Positions 1-8,377 of a stretch of DNA of 64,000 nucleotides are shown here, one piece after another (the stretch's first letter is position 1; each line of letters starts with the position of its first letter). The position numbers were made by a program, and so were the translations under genes. Under the pieces are notes generated by a model. The model was not told where the DNA came from. It did not search any database and saw only the letters and a program-made list of their open reading frames with translations. The stretch lies in the NCBI RefSeq assembly GCF_009296165.1, contig NZ_VUAZ01000065.1:16091-80090 (forward strand), written 5' to 3'. The DNA comes from Pseudomonas kitaguniensis. GTDB lineage: Bacteria > Pseudomonadota > Gammaproteobacteria > Pseudomonadales > Pseudomonadaceae.

Positions 1-473
1 ATCAGAATATCGACTGTGCGCCACAAGCCATCCGAGATCGGGTTGTCGCCGTGGCCGGCGACGATGAACACGGTGATCGCCGACAGCAGCGCGATATAAC
101 CGCCTTTGCCGATGGCGTGATAGGAAAAGAACCCGCACACCACCGACATCAGCAAATAGGTCAAAAACGTTTGGCCGAAATAGGCCTGTTGCACCACCAG
201 CAGCAAACCGACGCTGGCACCGATCAAGGTGCCGTACGCGCGCTCTACGGCTTTTTTGCCGATGTTGCCGTGGTGCTGCAAGCCGCCGATCACGATCAGC
301 ATGGTCACCGAGGCCCACTCGCCGTGGGGCAGGTTGATGCCGGTGGTGAGCAGGATCGTCGCCAGCAAGCCGATGGACACGCGCACGGCGTGGATCAGCT
401 TGGCATTGCGATAACGGCGGTAGGGGTCGAGCAAAGGGCGCAACAGGCGTCGGGCAAAAAAGGGCAGGTTCAT
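1..473 (-). CDS. FUSC family membrane protein (partial, N-terminal part)
   Basis: The minus strand reads about 157 residues from an ATG at 473 to the window edge, so the C-terminal part lies outside. The visible part starts MNLPFFARRLLRPLLDPYRR and continues with hydrophobic segments around a GINLPHGEWASVTMLIV stretch and a conserved-looking AYGTLIGASVG segment, typical of the FUSC (fusaric acid resistance/aromatic acid exporter) inner-membrane family. These proteins are thought to export aromatic acids or stabilise the envelope; the substrate cannot be read here. A long plus-strand frame over the same bases is an antisense shadow. Confidence 0.75.
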   Translation of the reverse strand, partial: MNLPFFARRLLRPLLDPYRRYRNAKLIHAVRVSIGLLATILLTTGINLPHGEWASVTMLIVIGGLQHHGNIGKKAVERAYGTLIGASVGLLLVVQQAYFGQTFLTYLLMSVVCGFFSYHAIGKGGYIALLSAITVFIVAGHGDNPISDGLWRTVDIL

Positions 474-521
474 CGCTGGTAAAGTGGCCTCGGTACACAG
501 GTTGGACGGGTTCTAAATGCG

Positions 522-541
522 CGAGCGGGCAAGCCCGCTCG
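522..541. repeat. REP-like palindrome
   Basis: A perfect 9-bp inverted repeat (cgagcgggc / gcccgctcg) with a 2-base loop lies between the FUSC gene start and the 3' end of the frameshifted dehydrogenase. The core matches the Pseudomonas REP sequence seen again near the right end of the window. It could also help end transcription of the gene at 565-2180. Confidence 0.6.
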
Positions 542-564
542 CACATTGTTGATCTGCAGTGTCT

Positions 565-2180
565 TCAGAAGATGTAGTCGGTGGTCAGGAAGCTCGAGTC
601 ACGGTTGCGCAAAATGTCGCTGACCAGCGCTTTGTTGCTCTCCTGGAACTTGGTCGCCACCAGGGTGCGGATCGAGAACACGCGTAACGCGTCATGTACC
701 GACAGCGTGCCCTCGGCCGAGTTCTTGCGCCCGTTGAAAGGAAAGGTGTCCGGCCCGCGCTGGCACTGCGCGTTGATATTGATACGGCCGACCTGGTTGG
801 CGAATGTGTCGACCAGGCGTCCGATCTCCACCGGGTTGGTGCCAAAGAGGCTCAGTTGCTGGCCGAAGTCCGATTCCAGCACGTAATCGATCACCGTCTC
901 CAGGTCACGGTAAGGCACGATGGGCACCACAGGGCCGAACTGTTCTTCGTGGTACACGCGCATTTGCGGGTTCACCGGGTACAGCACCGCCGGGTAGAAG
1001 AACGCGCCGTTGCTGCTGCCGCCATTCTCATTGACCACCTTGGCGCCGTGCTGCGCCGCGTCTGCCACCAGGCCATTGAGGTAGTCGACCTTGCCGGCCT
1101 CGGGCAGCGGTGTCAGCGAGACTCCGTCTTCCCACGCATGCCGGGTTTGAGGGTGGCGAGTTTGGTGTTGAATTTCCCGATAAAACGGTCGACGACGTCT
1201 TCGTGCACAAACAGGATTTTCAACGCGGTGCAGCGCTGGCCATTGAATGACAACGAACCGGTCAGCGCTTCGCTGACCGCGTTGTCCAGGTCGACCTCGG
1301 GCAACACGATGCCGGGGTTTTTCGCATCCAGGCCCAATGCCGCACGCAAGCGGTGTGGTTTGGGGTGCAGCTTCTTCAGGTCGCTGGCGGCCTTGTTGGT
1401 GCCGATAAACGCGAAGATGTCGATTTTGCCGCTGGCCATCAGCGCGCTGACGGTTTCGCGGCCACTGCCGTAGATCACATTGATCACCCCGGCCGGGAAG
1501 CTGTCGCGAAACGCCTCCAGCAACGGGCGAATCAGCAACACGCCGAGCTTGGCCGGTTTGAACACCACGGTGTTGCCCATGATCAGCGCCGGAATCAGCG
1601 TGGTGAACGTCTCGTTGAGTGGGTAATTGTAGGGGCCCATGCACAGCGCCACGCCCAACGGCACGCGGCGGATTTGCCCGAGCGTGTCTTGTTCCAGCTC
1701 AAAACGGCTGCTGCGGCGGTCGAGTTCCTTGAGCGCATTGATGGTGTCGGTGATGTAGTCGCAGGTGCGGTCGAATTCTTTCTGCGAGTCTTTGAGGTTC
1801 TTGCCAATTTCCCACATCAACAGCTTGACCACCGCATCGCGCTGTTCACGCATGCGTCGCAAAAACGCTTCGACATGCTGGATGCGGTCTACCACACGCA
1901 TCGTCGGCCATTCACCCTGGCCTCGATCGTAAGCGCGCACCGCGGCGTCGAGGGCAGTCAGGGCGGTGTCGGCGTCGAGCAGCGGCGTACTGCCGATGTG
2001 CACACGCTCATCACCCAATTGCACCGGGCTGAGCACCTGAGCCAGCGCGCCGTTCCATACTTGTAACTGGCCGTCGACCAGGTAATCACGCTGTTCAATC
2101 GGGGCCGCGAGGCGAAATTGCTCGGGAATATCCGCTGCGTGGGCGGGAAACAGCTGGGCGAGCAGGTTATTGGTGGTCAT
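565..2180 (-). pseudogene. NADP-dependent glyceraldehyde-3-phosphate dehydrogenase (GapN-like), frameshifted
   Basis: An aldehyde dehydrogenase superfamily enzyme expected to oxidise glyceraldehyde-3-phosphate to 3-phosphoglycerate with NADP. The N-terminal two thirds (start ATG at 2180, MTTNNLLAQLFPAH) include a cofactor/substrate region (GPYNYPLNETFTTLIPALIM) and the catalytic cysteine motif GQRCTALK. The C-terminal third (WEDGVSLTPLPE to the end at SSFLTTDYIF) is in another frame. The switch falls at about 1133-1137, where the minus strand reads ggcatgcgtggg; the expected PGMPWEDG needs one more C. Restoring it gives about 538 aa, the family length. Either a real inactivating deletion or a consensus error; no other damage is visible. 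It is transcribed alone, toward a REP-like hairpin. Confidence 0.8.
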
Positions 2181-2316
2181 GTCGCTACCCCTGTAATAGT
2201 TGCAAAACATGACGAGAGAGTCGCCCAACACGCAGTCCAATGGCAAGGCTTACGCGTTTTGTTGTTCGCAGCGCGGTGCGCGCCGGGTACGGCGCGGCTT
2301 TTCAGAAGGAGTTCAC

Positions 2317-2487
2317 ATGAGTCAGTACCAGCCGGGCATTCTTGCCGCACCGGTGCCTTTGCAGGCCTGCCATCTGTTTTTCGCCCTCGATTCCCTGCGA
2401 GCCGTGCCCGCGGCGCTGGACGCGCTGGTGCAGTTGACGGATGGGCGTCTGGATCTGGATTTGGTTTTTAACGCACCTCACATTTAA
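2317..2487 (+). pseudogene. DyP-type peroxidase, N-terminal remnant
   Basis: The frame has a good ribosome-binding site (aagga, 2306-2310) and an ATG start. It encodes MSQYQPGILAAPVPLQACHL and continues with FFALDSLRAVPAALDALVQL, which matches the start of Pseudomonas Dyp-type heme peroxidases (about 290-310 aa). It stops after 56 residues. The last part (TDGRLDLDLVFNAPHI) does not follow the usual N-terminal domain; DGRLDL resembles the family's C-terminal DGHLDL segment, so one internal deletion joining the two ends is possible. No heme ligand or GXXDG motif remains, so no activity is expected. The following 190 bases hold no recognisable gene. Confidence 0.6.
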
Positions 2488-2678
2488 AGCTGTGGGCTCG
2501 CCGATGGGTGGCGGCGCGATTGATTTAAGCGCTGTGCGAACTACGCTTGTTGAACGCTTTGATCCAGAGGGGGTATCTGCTCAGTAGGAGCTGAAGTTGT
2601 ATCTGTCAAGGGCGATAGACGCTGGCGTCAACCGATGGGTGTCGCTGAGCCGCTTCTTATTTTCCATGGAGCTTCAAC

Positions 2679-3092
2679 ATGACAGATCAACACCGCACCT
2701 TGATTCAAGAATGGGCCGATAGCTGGTCCACCCCCTCCAAACAGCGTTTTCTTGAGATCTTTTCCAGTGATTGCCGTTATGAAGATGTGGCGGCGGGACA
2801 GCTCATGCGGGGAAAGCATGAGCTGGGTGACTTTTTTGACCTGATTAGAGAGGCATTGCCCGACTTCAAGGTTGTCAGCGATTTGATCAGCCTTGGCGAG
2901 TATGGTGGGACGATCCAGTGGCATATGACGGGGACCCATCGAGGGGAGTTGTTCGGCTATCCGGCAACCGCCCGAGAAATTCGAGTGCGTGGTGTTTGCG
3001 TGATCGGGATCCAGGGCGATGAAATTGTCGAGTGCACCGATTACTACGATATGAAAACGTTTTACTGCCAGTTGGGCTTCGACAGCAACTGA
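2679..3092 (+). CDS. SnoaL-like / NTF2-fold protein
   Basis: A 137-residue protein with the cone-shaped NTF2-like fold signature: an N-terminal helix pair (LIQEWADSWSTPSKQRFLEI), a FSSDCRYED segment, then alternating strands ending in IVECTDYYDMKTFYCQLGF. This is the usual layout of SnoaL-like polyketide cyclase or steroid-isomerase relatives. Such proteins bind small hydrophobic molecules; the ligand cannot be inferred. An ATG with upstream atggagc is a plausible start. It is probably monocistronic. Base composition is lower in GC than the following MFS gene, which hints at a variable region. Confidence 0.6.
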   Translation: MTDQHRTLIQEWADSWSTPSKQRFLEIFSSDCRYEDVAAGQLMRGKHELGDFFDLIREALPDFKVVSDLISLGEYGGTIQWHMTGTHRGELFGYPATAREIRVRGVCVIGIQGDEIVECTDYYDMKTFYCQLGFDSN

Positions 3093-3241
3093 GTGCTCAT
3101 CTGCAGCGCCCCTGTAAGAGGGGCGCATCCCCAGTTTGATTGCTGGCAAACATGAAATCTACGACAGCCAGGCCATCGGCCACTGAAAAAAAACCGTGCT
3201 GCCCGTAAGCTGGGAGCCTCTGTCACCTGTGCGGGTTGTCC

Positions 3242-4606
3242 ATGTCTCCGATTGCCGATGGGTTGCCCCTCAATAAACGCCTGCCGGCGGTCATCGCCCT
3301 CTCTTTGGGAATCGGCATGGCAACCCTCGACACGGCGATCGTCAACACCGCCTTGCCGACCCTGGCCCAAGGCATCGGCACCGATGCTGCCTCGGTCATT
3401 TGGGTGGTCAACGCTTACCAATTGGCGATTATCGCCACGGTGCTGCCGTTTGCGTCATTGAGTGATGTGCTCGGCCACCGCCGGGTCTACCTCGGCGGGT
3501 TGCTGGTGTTTATTGTGTCGTCGCTGTTCTGCGGGCTGGCCGGGTCGCTGGTGACCCTCACGGCGGCGCGGGTGATGCAGGGGCTCGGCGCGGCGGCCGT
3601 GATGAGTGTTAACACTGCGTTGCTGCGGCACATCTACCCGTCAAAAATGCTTGGCCGCGGTTTGGGCTATAACTCGCTGGTGGTGGGGCTGGCGTTTACC
3701 CTCGGGCCGACCGCTGCGTCGGCGATTCTGTCAGTGGCAAGCTGGCACTGGCTGTACCTGATCAATGTGCCGCTGGGCGTGCTGGCCCTGGCCCTGGGCC
3801 TGCGTTCATTGCCGAGGATGCCGATCACCGGGCACGCGTTTGATCGCCTCGCAGCGCTGCTGTGTGCGGGGTTATTTGCCTTGCTGGTGCTGGGCCTGGG
3901 CACGGCGGTACACGGCGCCCAAAGTGGCTTGACGCTGGGGTTGATCGGGTTGGCGCTGGTGTGCGGCGCACTGCTGTTGCGGCGTCAGGCCGGTCACCCG
4001 GCGCCGATGCTGGCGCTGGACCTGTTCAAGCGCCCGGTGTTTGCGTTGTCTTCGCTGACTGCGATCTGTGCCTTCAGCGCGCAGGGCCTGGCCTTTGTGT
4101 CGTTGCCGTTCCTGTTGCAGGCCGCGCTCGGCCATAGCCAGGTGGAAACCGGCTTTCTGATGACGCCGTGGCCGGCTGTGGTGGCGGTGATGGCCTTGGT
4201 CGCGGGGCGCCTGGCGGACCGCGTGTCGCTGGGCCTGTTGTGCGGCATCGGTTTGCTGATGCTCAGCGTGGGCATGGCCGCACTGGCGACCTTGGGCAAT
4301 GACGCGTCAGCGCTGGATATTGGCTGGCGCATGGCATTGTGCGGCGCCGGTTTCGGCTTCTTCCAGTCGCCCAACCTCAAGGCGTTGATGACCAGTGCAC
4401 CGCTCGCGCGCAGCGGCGGGGCGAGTGGCATCGTGGCGATTTCACGCTTGCTGGGGCAAACACTCGGCGCGTCGTTGGTGGCTTTTTGTTTTCACTTATC
4501 GCTGGGCAGTGGCGCGCACTACGCGCTGTGGCTGGGGTGTGCGTTTGCGTTGGTGGGCAGCGTCGCCAGTGGCCTGCGGCTGTTGCCGTCACGTCAGAGT
4601 GTTTAA
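3242..4606 (+). CDS. MFS transporter, DHA2-like drug exporter
   Basis: A polytopic inner-membrane protein of about 454 aa with repeated hydrophobic helices. It opens with the ALSLGIGMATLDTAIVNTAL motif typical of the DHA2 (EmrB/SmvA/QacA) drug:H+ antiporters, followed by VIWVVNAYQLA and the motif-A-like loop LSDVLGHRRVY. DHA2 members usually have 14 helices; this one is at the short end. The ATG at 3242 was preferred to an in-frame TTG two codons upstream; neither has a strong ribosome-binding site. The 3' end overlaps the convergent DUF3087 gene by 4 bases. Substrate unknown; multidrug or quaternary ammonium export is a family inference. Confidence 0.8.
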   Translation: MSPIADGLPLNKRLPAVIALSLGIGMATLDTAIVNTALPTLAQGIGTDAASVIWVVNAYQLAIIATVLPFASLSDVLGHRRVYLGGLLVFIVSSLFCGLAGSLVTLTAARVMQGLGAAAVMSVNTALLRHIYPSKMLGRGLGYNSLVVGLAFTLGPTAASAILSVASWHWLYLINVPLGVLALALGLRSLPRMPITGHAFDRLAALLCAGLFALLVLGLGTAVHGAQSGLTLGLIGLALVCGALLLRRQAGHPAPMLALDLFKRPVFALSSLTAICAFSAQGLAFVSLPFLLQAALGHSQVETGFLMTPWPAVVAVMALVAGRLADRVSLGLLCGIGLLMLSVGMAALATLGNDASALDIGWRMALCGAGFGFFQSPNLKALMTSAPLARSGGASGIVAISRLLGQTLGASLVAFCFHLSLGSGAHYALWLGCAFALVGSVASGLRLLPSRQSV

Positions 4607-5124
4607 GGGGTTTTCAGGCCTTCCAGCCAAGCGGGGTCGAAGCGCGTTTGCCCGGTGTCGATTCCCAGCGCCTGCATCTTCGCCGCGTGCGCTTGAACCT
4701 CGGCCTGTAATTGCGCGTGTGCACTCGAATTGGCGTCCAGTTCGTGCATCTGCATCAGCCCAAGGTGATAGAACCGCAGCACTTTGAGCGCTGTCGGGTC
4801 GTTGCCCTGTACCCGCTCGGTAACCTTGTGCATCACGTTGGTCACGCTCATCAGGCTGCGCTTGAGCTGCCAACCATACACCGCAGGCGCAAGCCAGGGT
4901 TGACGCCAAAAAGGCCCGCGCACCAGCGCGAGCGTGACCAGCACGCCGGCAAACACGCCGCCGACATTGAAGCGCAGGTTGTCTGCACCGGGTTCGCCGA
5001 ACAGCCTCACCGCCAGGCTCGACAGCAGCATCGCCAAGGCCACGAACAGCCCGGCGATGATCAAAGTGCTACGGCGTGTGTGTTGGCGGTAGGTGGCCGC
5101 GTCGCAGGGTTTGAGCTCAAACAT
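4603..5124 (-). CDS. DUF3087 family protein
   Basis: A 173-residue protein with two transmembrane segments near the N-terminus (about residues 21-43, LIIAGLFVALAMLLSSLAV, and 52-68), followed by a soluble helical domain ending LGIDTGQTRFDPAWLEGLK. This is the layout of DUF3087, a family of unknown function common in Pseudomonas. It is convergent with, and overlaps by 4 bases, the MFS gene, so no terminator separates them. No function is proposed. Confidence 0.7.
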   Translation of the reverse strand: MFELKPCDAATYRQHTRRSTLIIAGLFVALAMLLSSLAVRLFGEPGADNLRFNVGGVFAGVLVTLALVRGPFWRQPWLAPAVYGWQLKRSLMSVTNVMHKVTERVQGNDPTALKVLRFYHLGLMQMHELDANSSAHAQLQAEVQAHAAKMQALGIDTGQTRFDPAWLEGLKTP

Positions 5125-5248
5125 CCGGGTCAGGTCTCAGGGAGGGCGGGGCTGCATCTTCTCACGCTTGAGCAATCAAGTTGAACGATGCGTCAGGCAG
5201 CTTTCTCTAAATTTGGGTAGGCCACCAACTCCCATGAGGTGAACCACC

Positions 5249-5425
5249 ATGCCTGAATACAAGCAGCCACCACCGGGTACGCCAAACCCTGACCGCATGC
5301 CTGGCGAAGAGGAGCGTGACAACGATGCGTTGCGCCCCAATGACCCGGCGGATCGCCAGGACGACGATGTAGAGCAGGTCGAGCAAGACCTCGAAAACCT
5401 GCATGACAAAGCGCGCCCGCTTTAA
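5249..5425 (+). CDS. small acidic hypothetical protein
   Basis: A 58-residue frame with a ribosome-binding site (gaggtgaa) just upstream of the ATG. It starts MPEYKQPPPGTPNPDR and is rich in Pro, Asp, Glu and Arg, with an acidic stretch (DDDVEQVEQDLENL) that could form a short helix. It looks intrinsically disordered. It is followed after 20 bases by another small disordered protein, probably in the same transcript. Similar small proteins are common in Pseudomonas, but I know of no function. Confidence 0.6.
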   Translation: MPEYKQPPPGTPNPDRMPGEEERDNDALRPNDPADRQDDDVEQVEQDLENLHDKARPL

Positions 5426-5445
5426 GCACAAGCAAGGAGATCACT

Positions 5446-5646
5446 GTGACTAATCCCCCAAAAGGCCCGCGTTCAAGCGAGCATGCCAGCGGCAAGGACG
5501 AACTGGGTTTCGACCCGGATTCGCCGGATGTCGCCGACCCGCAAGTCGACCCCATCGGCCCAGCCATTGCGCCCCTGGACAAGGACAAGAAAGATACCAC
5601 CGAAAAAAAACCGCCCTACGATCCGTTGGGCGGTTTGAAGAAGTAA
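5446..5646 (+). CDS. small hydrophilic hypothetical protein
   Basis: A 66-residue frame starting at GTG with a strong aaggag site at 5433-5438. The product is almost entirely polar and charged (DELGFDPDSPDVADPQ, then a Lys-rich DKDKKDTTEKK segment) and ends PYDPLGGLKK. It has no signal peptide or hydrophobic segment and is predicted to be disordered. It probably forms a two-gene unit with the small protein just upstream and ends just before a strong hairpin at 5650-5673. Function unknown. Confidence 0.6.
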   Translation: MTNPPKGPRSSEHASGKDELGFDPDSPDVADPQVDPIGPAIAPLDKDKKDTTEKKPPYDPLGGLKK

Positions 5647-5649
5647 AGC

Positions 5650-5673
5650 AAGCCCCGCCATAAGCGGGGCTTG
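5650..5673. terminator. bidirectional hairpin terminator
   Basis: A perfect stem (aagccccgc / gcggggctt) with a 5-base loop follows the small hydrophilic gene on the plus strand and the DUF6555-like gene on the minus strand, so it can serve both convergent genes. Confidence 0.75.
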
Positions 5674-5676
5674 TGC

Positions 5677-5913
5677 TTATTTGGGGGCTACCCAGGCGAC
5701 GTCGGTAATACCGAACTTCTCCGCCCAGGGCCGGGTGGTTTTTTTCACCTGTTCGTGACCTACTCGCCCAATACGGCTGACGTGGGCGATGTCGGCATCG
5801 ACCGCCGCCCAGTGCCAGGCCTCGGCGTTGTTCATCACTTCGGCACGCACCACAAAGGACTTGGGTTGACCGTGCAGCTGGTAGTTAATAGTGTAGATTT
5901 TTGCGGTACTCAT
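5677..5913 (-). CDS. DUF6555-like small protein
   Basis: A 78-residue soluble protein starting MSTAKIYTINYQLHGQPKSF and carrying the segment AEAWHWAAVDADI. From memory this resembles a Pseudomonas family labelled DUF6555: small single-domain proteins with a conserved HGQPKSF strand and an AEAWHWA helix. There is a good ribosome-binding site (gggaggc) upstream of the ATG. It is monocistronic and ends at the shared hairpin. No function is known. Confidence 0.55.
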   Translation of the reverse strand: MSTAKIYTINYQLHGQPKSFVVRAEVMNNAEAWHWAAVDADIAHVSRIGRVGHEQVKKTTRPWAEKFGITDVAWVAPK

Positions 5914-6011
5914 GTTGCCTCCCTGTCTTGTTATAGATGGATAGGCGAGCGTTCAAAAAGGTTCACTCAAAATGACAAGTCGCACCGGTGGCGAGCGAGT
6001 TTGCCTGCTTT

Positions 6012-6326
6012 TCAACCGAGTGCGGCCAACTGCGCCACGGTTTCTGGAAACCGCGCCACCAGGCGAATCAAGGTGGTTGCCTGGGCGTTTGGTTTCGCCC
6101 GGCCTTGCTCCCAGTTCTCCAGGGTGCGCACGTTAGTGCGCAGGTACATGGCGAACACCGAGCGTGAGAGGTTGAGTTGCTGGCGCACCGCAACCACCTC
6201 ATCGGCGGTCAACGGCGCCAGGTTGTTGAGGTGAACCTTGTGGGTGCGCAGGGTGACTTTGCCTTCGCGCTCGCCCGCCAGTGCGTCAAAGCCTTCGACC
6301 AATTCGGAAAAAATTTCACGTTTCAT
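6012..6326 (-). CDS. HTH antitoxin, HigA/NadS-like
   Basis: A 104-residue DNA-binding protein. The C-terminal half is an Xre-type helix-turn-helix (ADEVVAVRQQLNLSRSVFAM, then YLRTNVRTLENWEQGRAKPN) of the kind found in antitoxins of HigBA-2/MqsA-like type II systems. The start overlaps the end of the upstream toxin gene by 11 bases, the common toxin-first order of these modules. It should bind and neutralise the toxin and repress the shared promoter upstream of the toxin gene. Family is confident; the exact subtype is inference. Confidence 0.75.
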   Translation of the reverse strand: MKREIFSELVEGFDALAGEREGKVTLRTHKVHLNNLAPLTADEVVAVRQQLNLSRSVFAMYLRTNVRTLENWEQGRAKPNAQATTLIRLVARFPETVAQLAALG

Positions 6327-6666
6327 GATGTGTTCTCGCTTTGATTTCCCTGTCCAGCATGTGTTTCAGGGCTTTCTTGTGGTGGGGGGCCAGGTCGTCC
6401 TGTTCGTGTTTGCCGTACAGGGTGAATAACCAGAATTGCGTGCCGCCCGACCACCAGTAGTAAATGACCCGCAGGCCACCGCGTTTGCCTTTGTTGCGTC
6501 GTTCATCCACAAAGCGCACTTTGCGCAGCCCGCCTGTGCCCTCGATCACCTCTCCCGCTTGCGGGTTCTTCATCAGTTCCTGTTGAAAACCGTGGAACAG
6601 CTCGTCACTTAGATAGTCTTGGCGGTGCCGCTCGAAGGCCGGCAGTTCGATAAATAGAGCGTCCAT
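6316..6666 (-). CDS. RelE/ParE-superfamily toxin, HigB-2-like
   Basis: A 116-residue protein (MDALFIELPAFERHRQDYLS) ending in a Lys/His-rich tail. The middle segment (GLRKVRFVDERRNKGKRGGL, then RVIYYWW and FWLFTLYGKHEQDDL) matches the RelE/HigB-2 mRNA-interferase fold: basic strands followed by the YGKxExxDL signature. The frame is open further upstream, but the ATG at 6666 fits the family N-terminus. It overlaps the antitoxin gene. It is expected to cleave mRNA at the ribosome when freed from the antitoxin; the activity is a family inference. Confidence 0.75.
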   Translation of the reverse strand: MDALFIELPAFERHRQDYLSDELFHGFQQELMKNPQAGEVIEGTGGLRKVRFVDERRNKGKRGGLRVIYYWWSGGTQFWLFTLYGKHEQDDLAPHHKKALKHMLDREIKARTHHET

Positions 6667-6856
6667 GTTCTGTACGTAGCCTGCGTATAGTTTGGTGGCC
6701 CACTCGCGGAGGGTCAAGTGACCTGGCTGTGGGAACTTTCCTAAAACGCAATCAACATAAGGCGGCATTCAGTTGATAGATGCCAGACGAGGCGTCAGCC
6801 GGGTGAGGAAATTTCCGTAAGTAGACGAGGGTAAAAGCACCCCGCCGCCTAAACGC

Positions 6857-6881
6857 AAAACGGCGCCTAAAGGCGCCGTTC
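6857..6881 (-). terminator. terminator of the nuo operon
   Basis: On the minus strand an 11-bp stem of aacggcgcc type with a 4-base loop is followed by a T-run, 26 bases after the nuoN stop. It marks the end of the nuoA-N transcript. Confidence 0.8.
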
Positions 6882-6906
6882 TGTTGACTGAGTTGCCGCT
6901 AAGCGA

Positions 6907-8370
6907 TCAAACGCCGAGTACCGCGTGCTGCACCAGAGTGAGCAACGGTTGTGGGTACACACCCAGGAAGAACGCGAGCAGGGCGATGGCCAGCAGCATC
7001 ACGCCACCGGCTTTCTGTTCCCAGTGCAGTTCGGCGTCCACACGGCGCAGGTTTGGCTCGATCAGGTACAAGGTGACCATCACGCGCAGGTAGTAGAACA
7101 CGCCGATGGCGCTGCCCAGCACCAGGGACGCGACCAGCCACCATTCGTGGGCTTGAACACCCGTAGCGACGATGTAGAACTTGCCGATAAAGCCCGCCGT
7201 CAGCGGGATACCCGCCAGCGACAACATCATCACGGTGAGTACGGCGGTCAGGTACGGACGGCGCCAGAACAGGCCGCGATACTCGTACAGTGCGTCGGCG
7301 TCACGGCCTTTGAACGGCGACGACATCAGCGTGATCACGCCGAACGCGCCGAGGCTGGTGACCACGTAAGTGACCAGGTACACGCCAATCGCTTCCACCG
7401 CCAGGCCTTTGCTCGCCACCAAAGCGATCAGCAGGTAGCCGAAGTGCGCGATGGAGGAGTAACCGAGCAGGCGCTTGAGGTTGTTCTGGGTCAGTGCCAG
7501 CAGGTTGCCGAACAGAATCGAGGCAATCGCGATCACTGTCAGCACGTCGCTCAGCACGCCGGTGTTGGCCGCAGGCGAGATCTGGAACAGACGCACCATC
7601 ACCGCAAACACCGCAACTTTCGACGCAGTAGCCAGGAACGCAGCCACCGGCGCCGGGGCGCCTTCGTACACGTCCGGGGTCCACAAGTGGAACGGCACCA
7701 GGGAGAGCTTGAACGCCAGGCCGATCAGCATCATCGCCAGGCCCAGTTGGGCAAGCGGCGCAGGCATGCTGGTCGCGGCCAGGGCGTGACCGATGCCGCT
7801 GAAGCTCAGGCTGCCGGCTTCGGCGTAAAGCAAGGCCATACCGAACAACAGGAACGCGGAACCGGCGGCCGACAGCACCATGTACTTGATACCGGCTTCC
7901 AGCGAACGCTTGTTGAAGAAGGCATACGCCACCAGGCCGTAGGTCGGAATCGACAGCAGTTCCAGGCCGATGAACAAACCGGCCAAGTGCTGCGCGCTGA
8001 CCAACACGATGCCACCGGCCGCAGCCAGCAGAATCAGCAAGTACAGCTCTTCTTTGTTGCCCGGATAACCGCTGCCGCCTTCGCCGAGGTAGGCGTGGGC
8101 GAGCGTCACGCAGGCCAGGGTGGCCACGAGGATCAACGCGATGTACAGCAGCGCGAAGTCATCGACCATCATCAACGGCGTGACCGCCAGTGGCGCGACC
8201 TTGAGTGCCGGGATAATCGACAGCAAGGCCAGGTTCAAACCGGCACAGGACAGCAGGAACGTTTGTGAATGATTGCGGCGCCAGGCGATTGCCAGCATCA
8301 CCACCACAACGGTGAGGCTGGTAATCAGCAGCGGCGCAAGCGCGATAAAGTGTTGGATCGTGAATTCCAT
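6907..8370 (-). CDS. nuoN: NADH-quinone oxidoreductase subunit N
   Basis: Membrane-arm proton-pumping subunit of respiratory complex I. The 487-residue protein ([20 protein letters not shown]) is almost wholly hydrophobic and contains the antiporter-like signature around [20 protein letters not shown] and the [12 protein letters not shown] helix found in NuoL/M/N. The ATG at 8370 gives the family length; an in-frame upstream ATG at 8433 would overlap nuoM and add 21 unlikely residues. Last gene of the operon, 7 bases after nuoM, followed by a strong terminator. Confidence 0.95.
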   Translation of the reverse strand: MEFTIQHFIALAPLLITSLTVVVVMLAIAWRRNHSQTFLLSCAGLNLALLSIIPALKVAPLAVTPLMMVDDFALLYIALILVATLACVTLAHAYLGEGGSGYPGNKEELYLLILLAAAGGIVLVSAQHLAGLFIGLELLSIPTYGLVAYAFFNKRSLEAGIKYMVLSAAGSAFLLFGMALLYAEAGSLSFSGIGHALAATSMPAPLAQLGLAMMLIGLAFKLSLVPFHLWTPDVYEGAPAPVAAFLATASKVAVFAVMVRLFQISPAANTGVLSDVLTVIAIASILFGNLLALTQNNLKRLLGYSSIAHFGYLLIALVASKGLAVEAIGVYLVTYVVTSLGAFGVITLMSSPFKGRDADALYEYRGLFWRRPYLTAVLTVMMLSLAGIPLTAGFIGKFYIVATGVQAHEWWLVASLVLGSAIGVFYYLRVMVTLYLIEPNLRRVDAELHWEQKAGGVMLLAIALLAFFLGVYPQPLLTLVQHAVLGV

Positions 8371-8377
8371 AGCGCTC

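Noticed and set aside
3236..3241. TTG start for the MFS transporter
   Set aside because: An ATG two codons downstream is in frame and more usual; neither start has a clear ribosome-binding site, so the choice remains uncertain.
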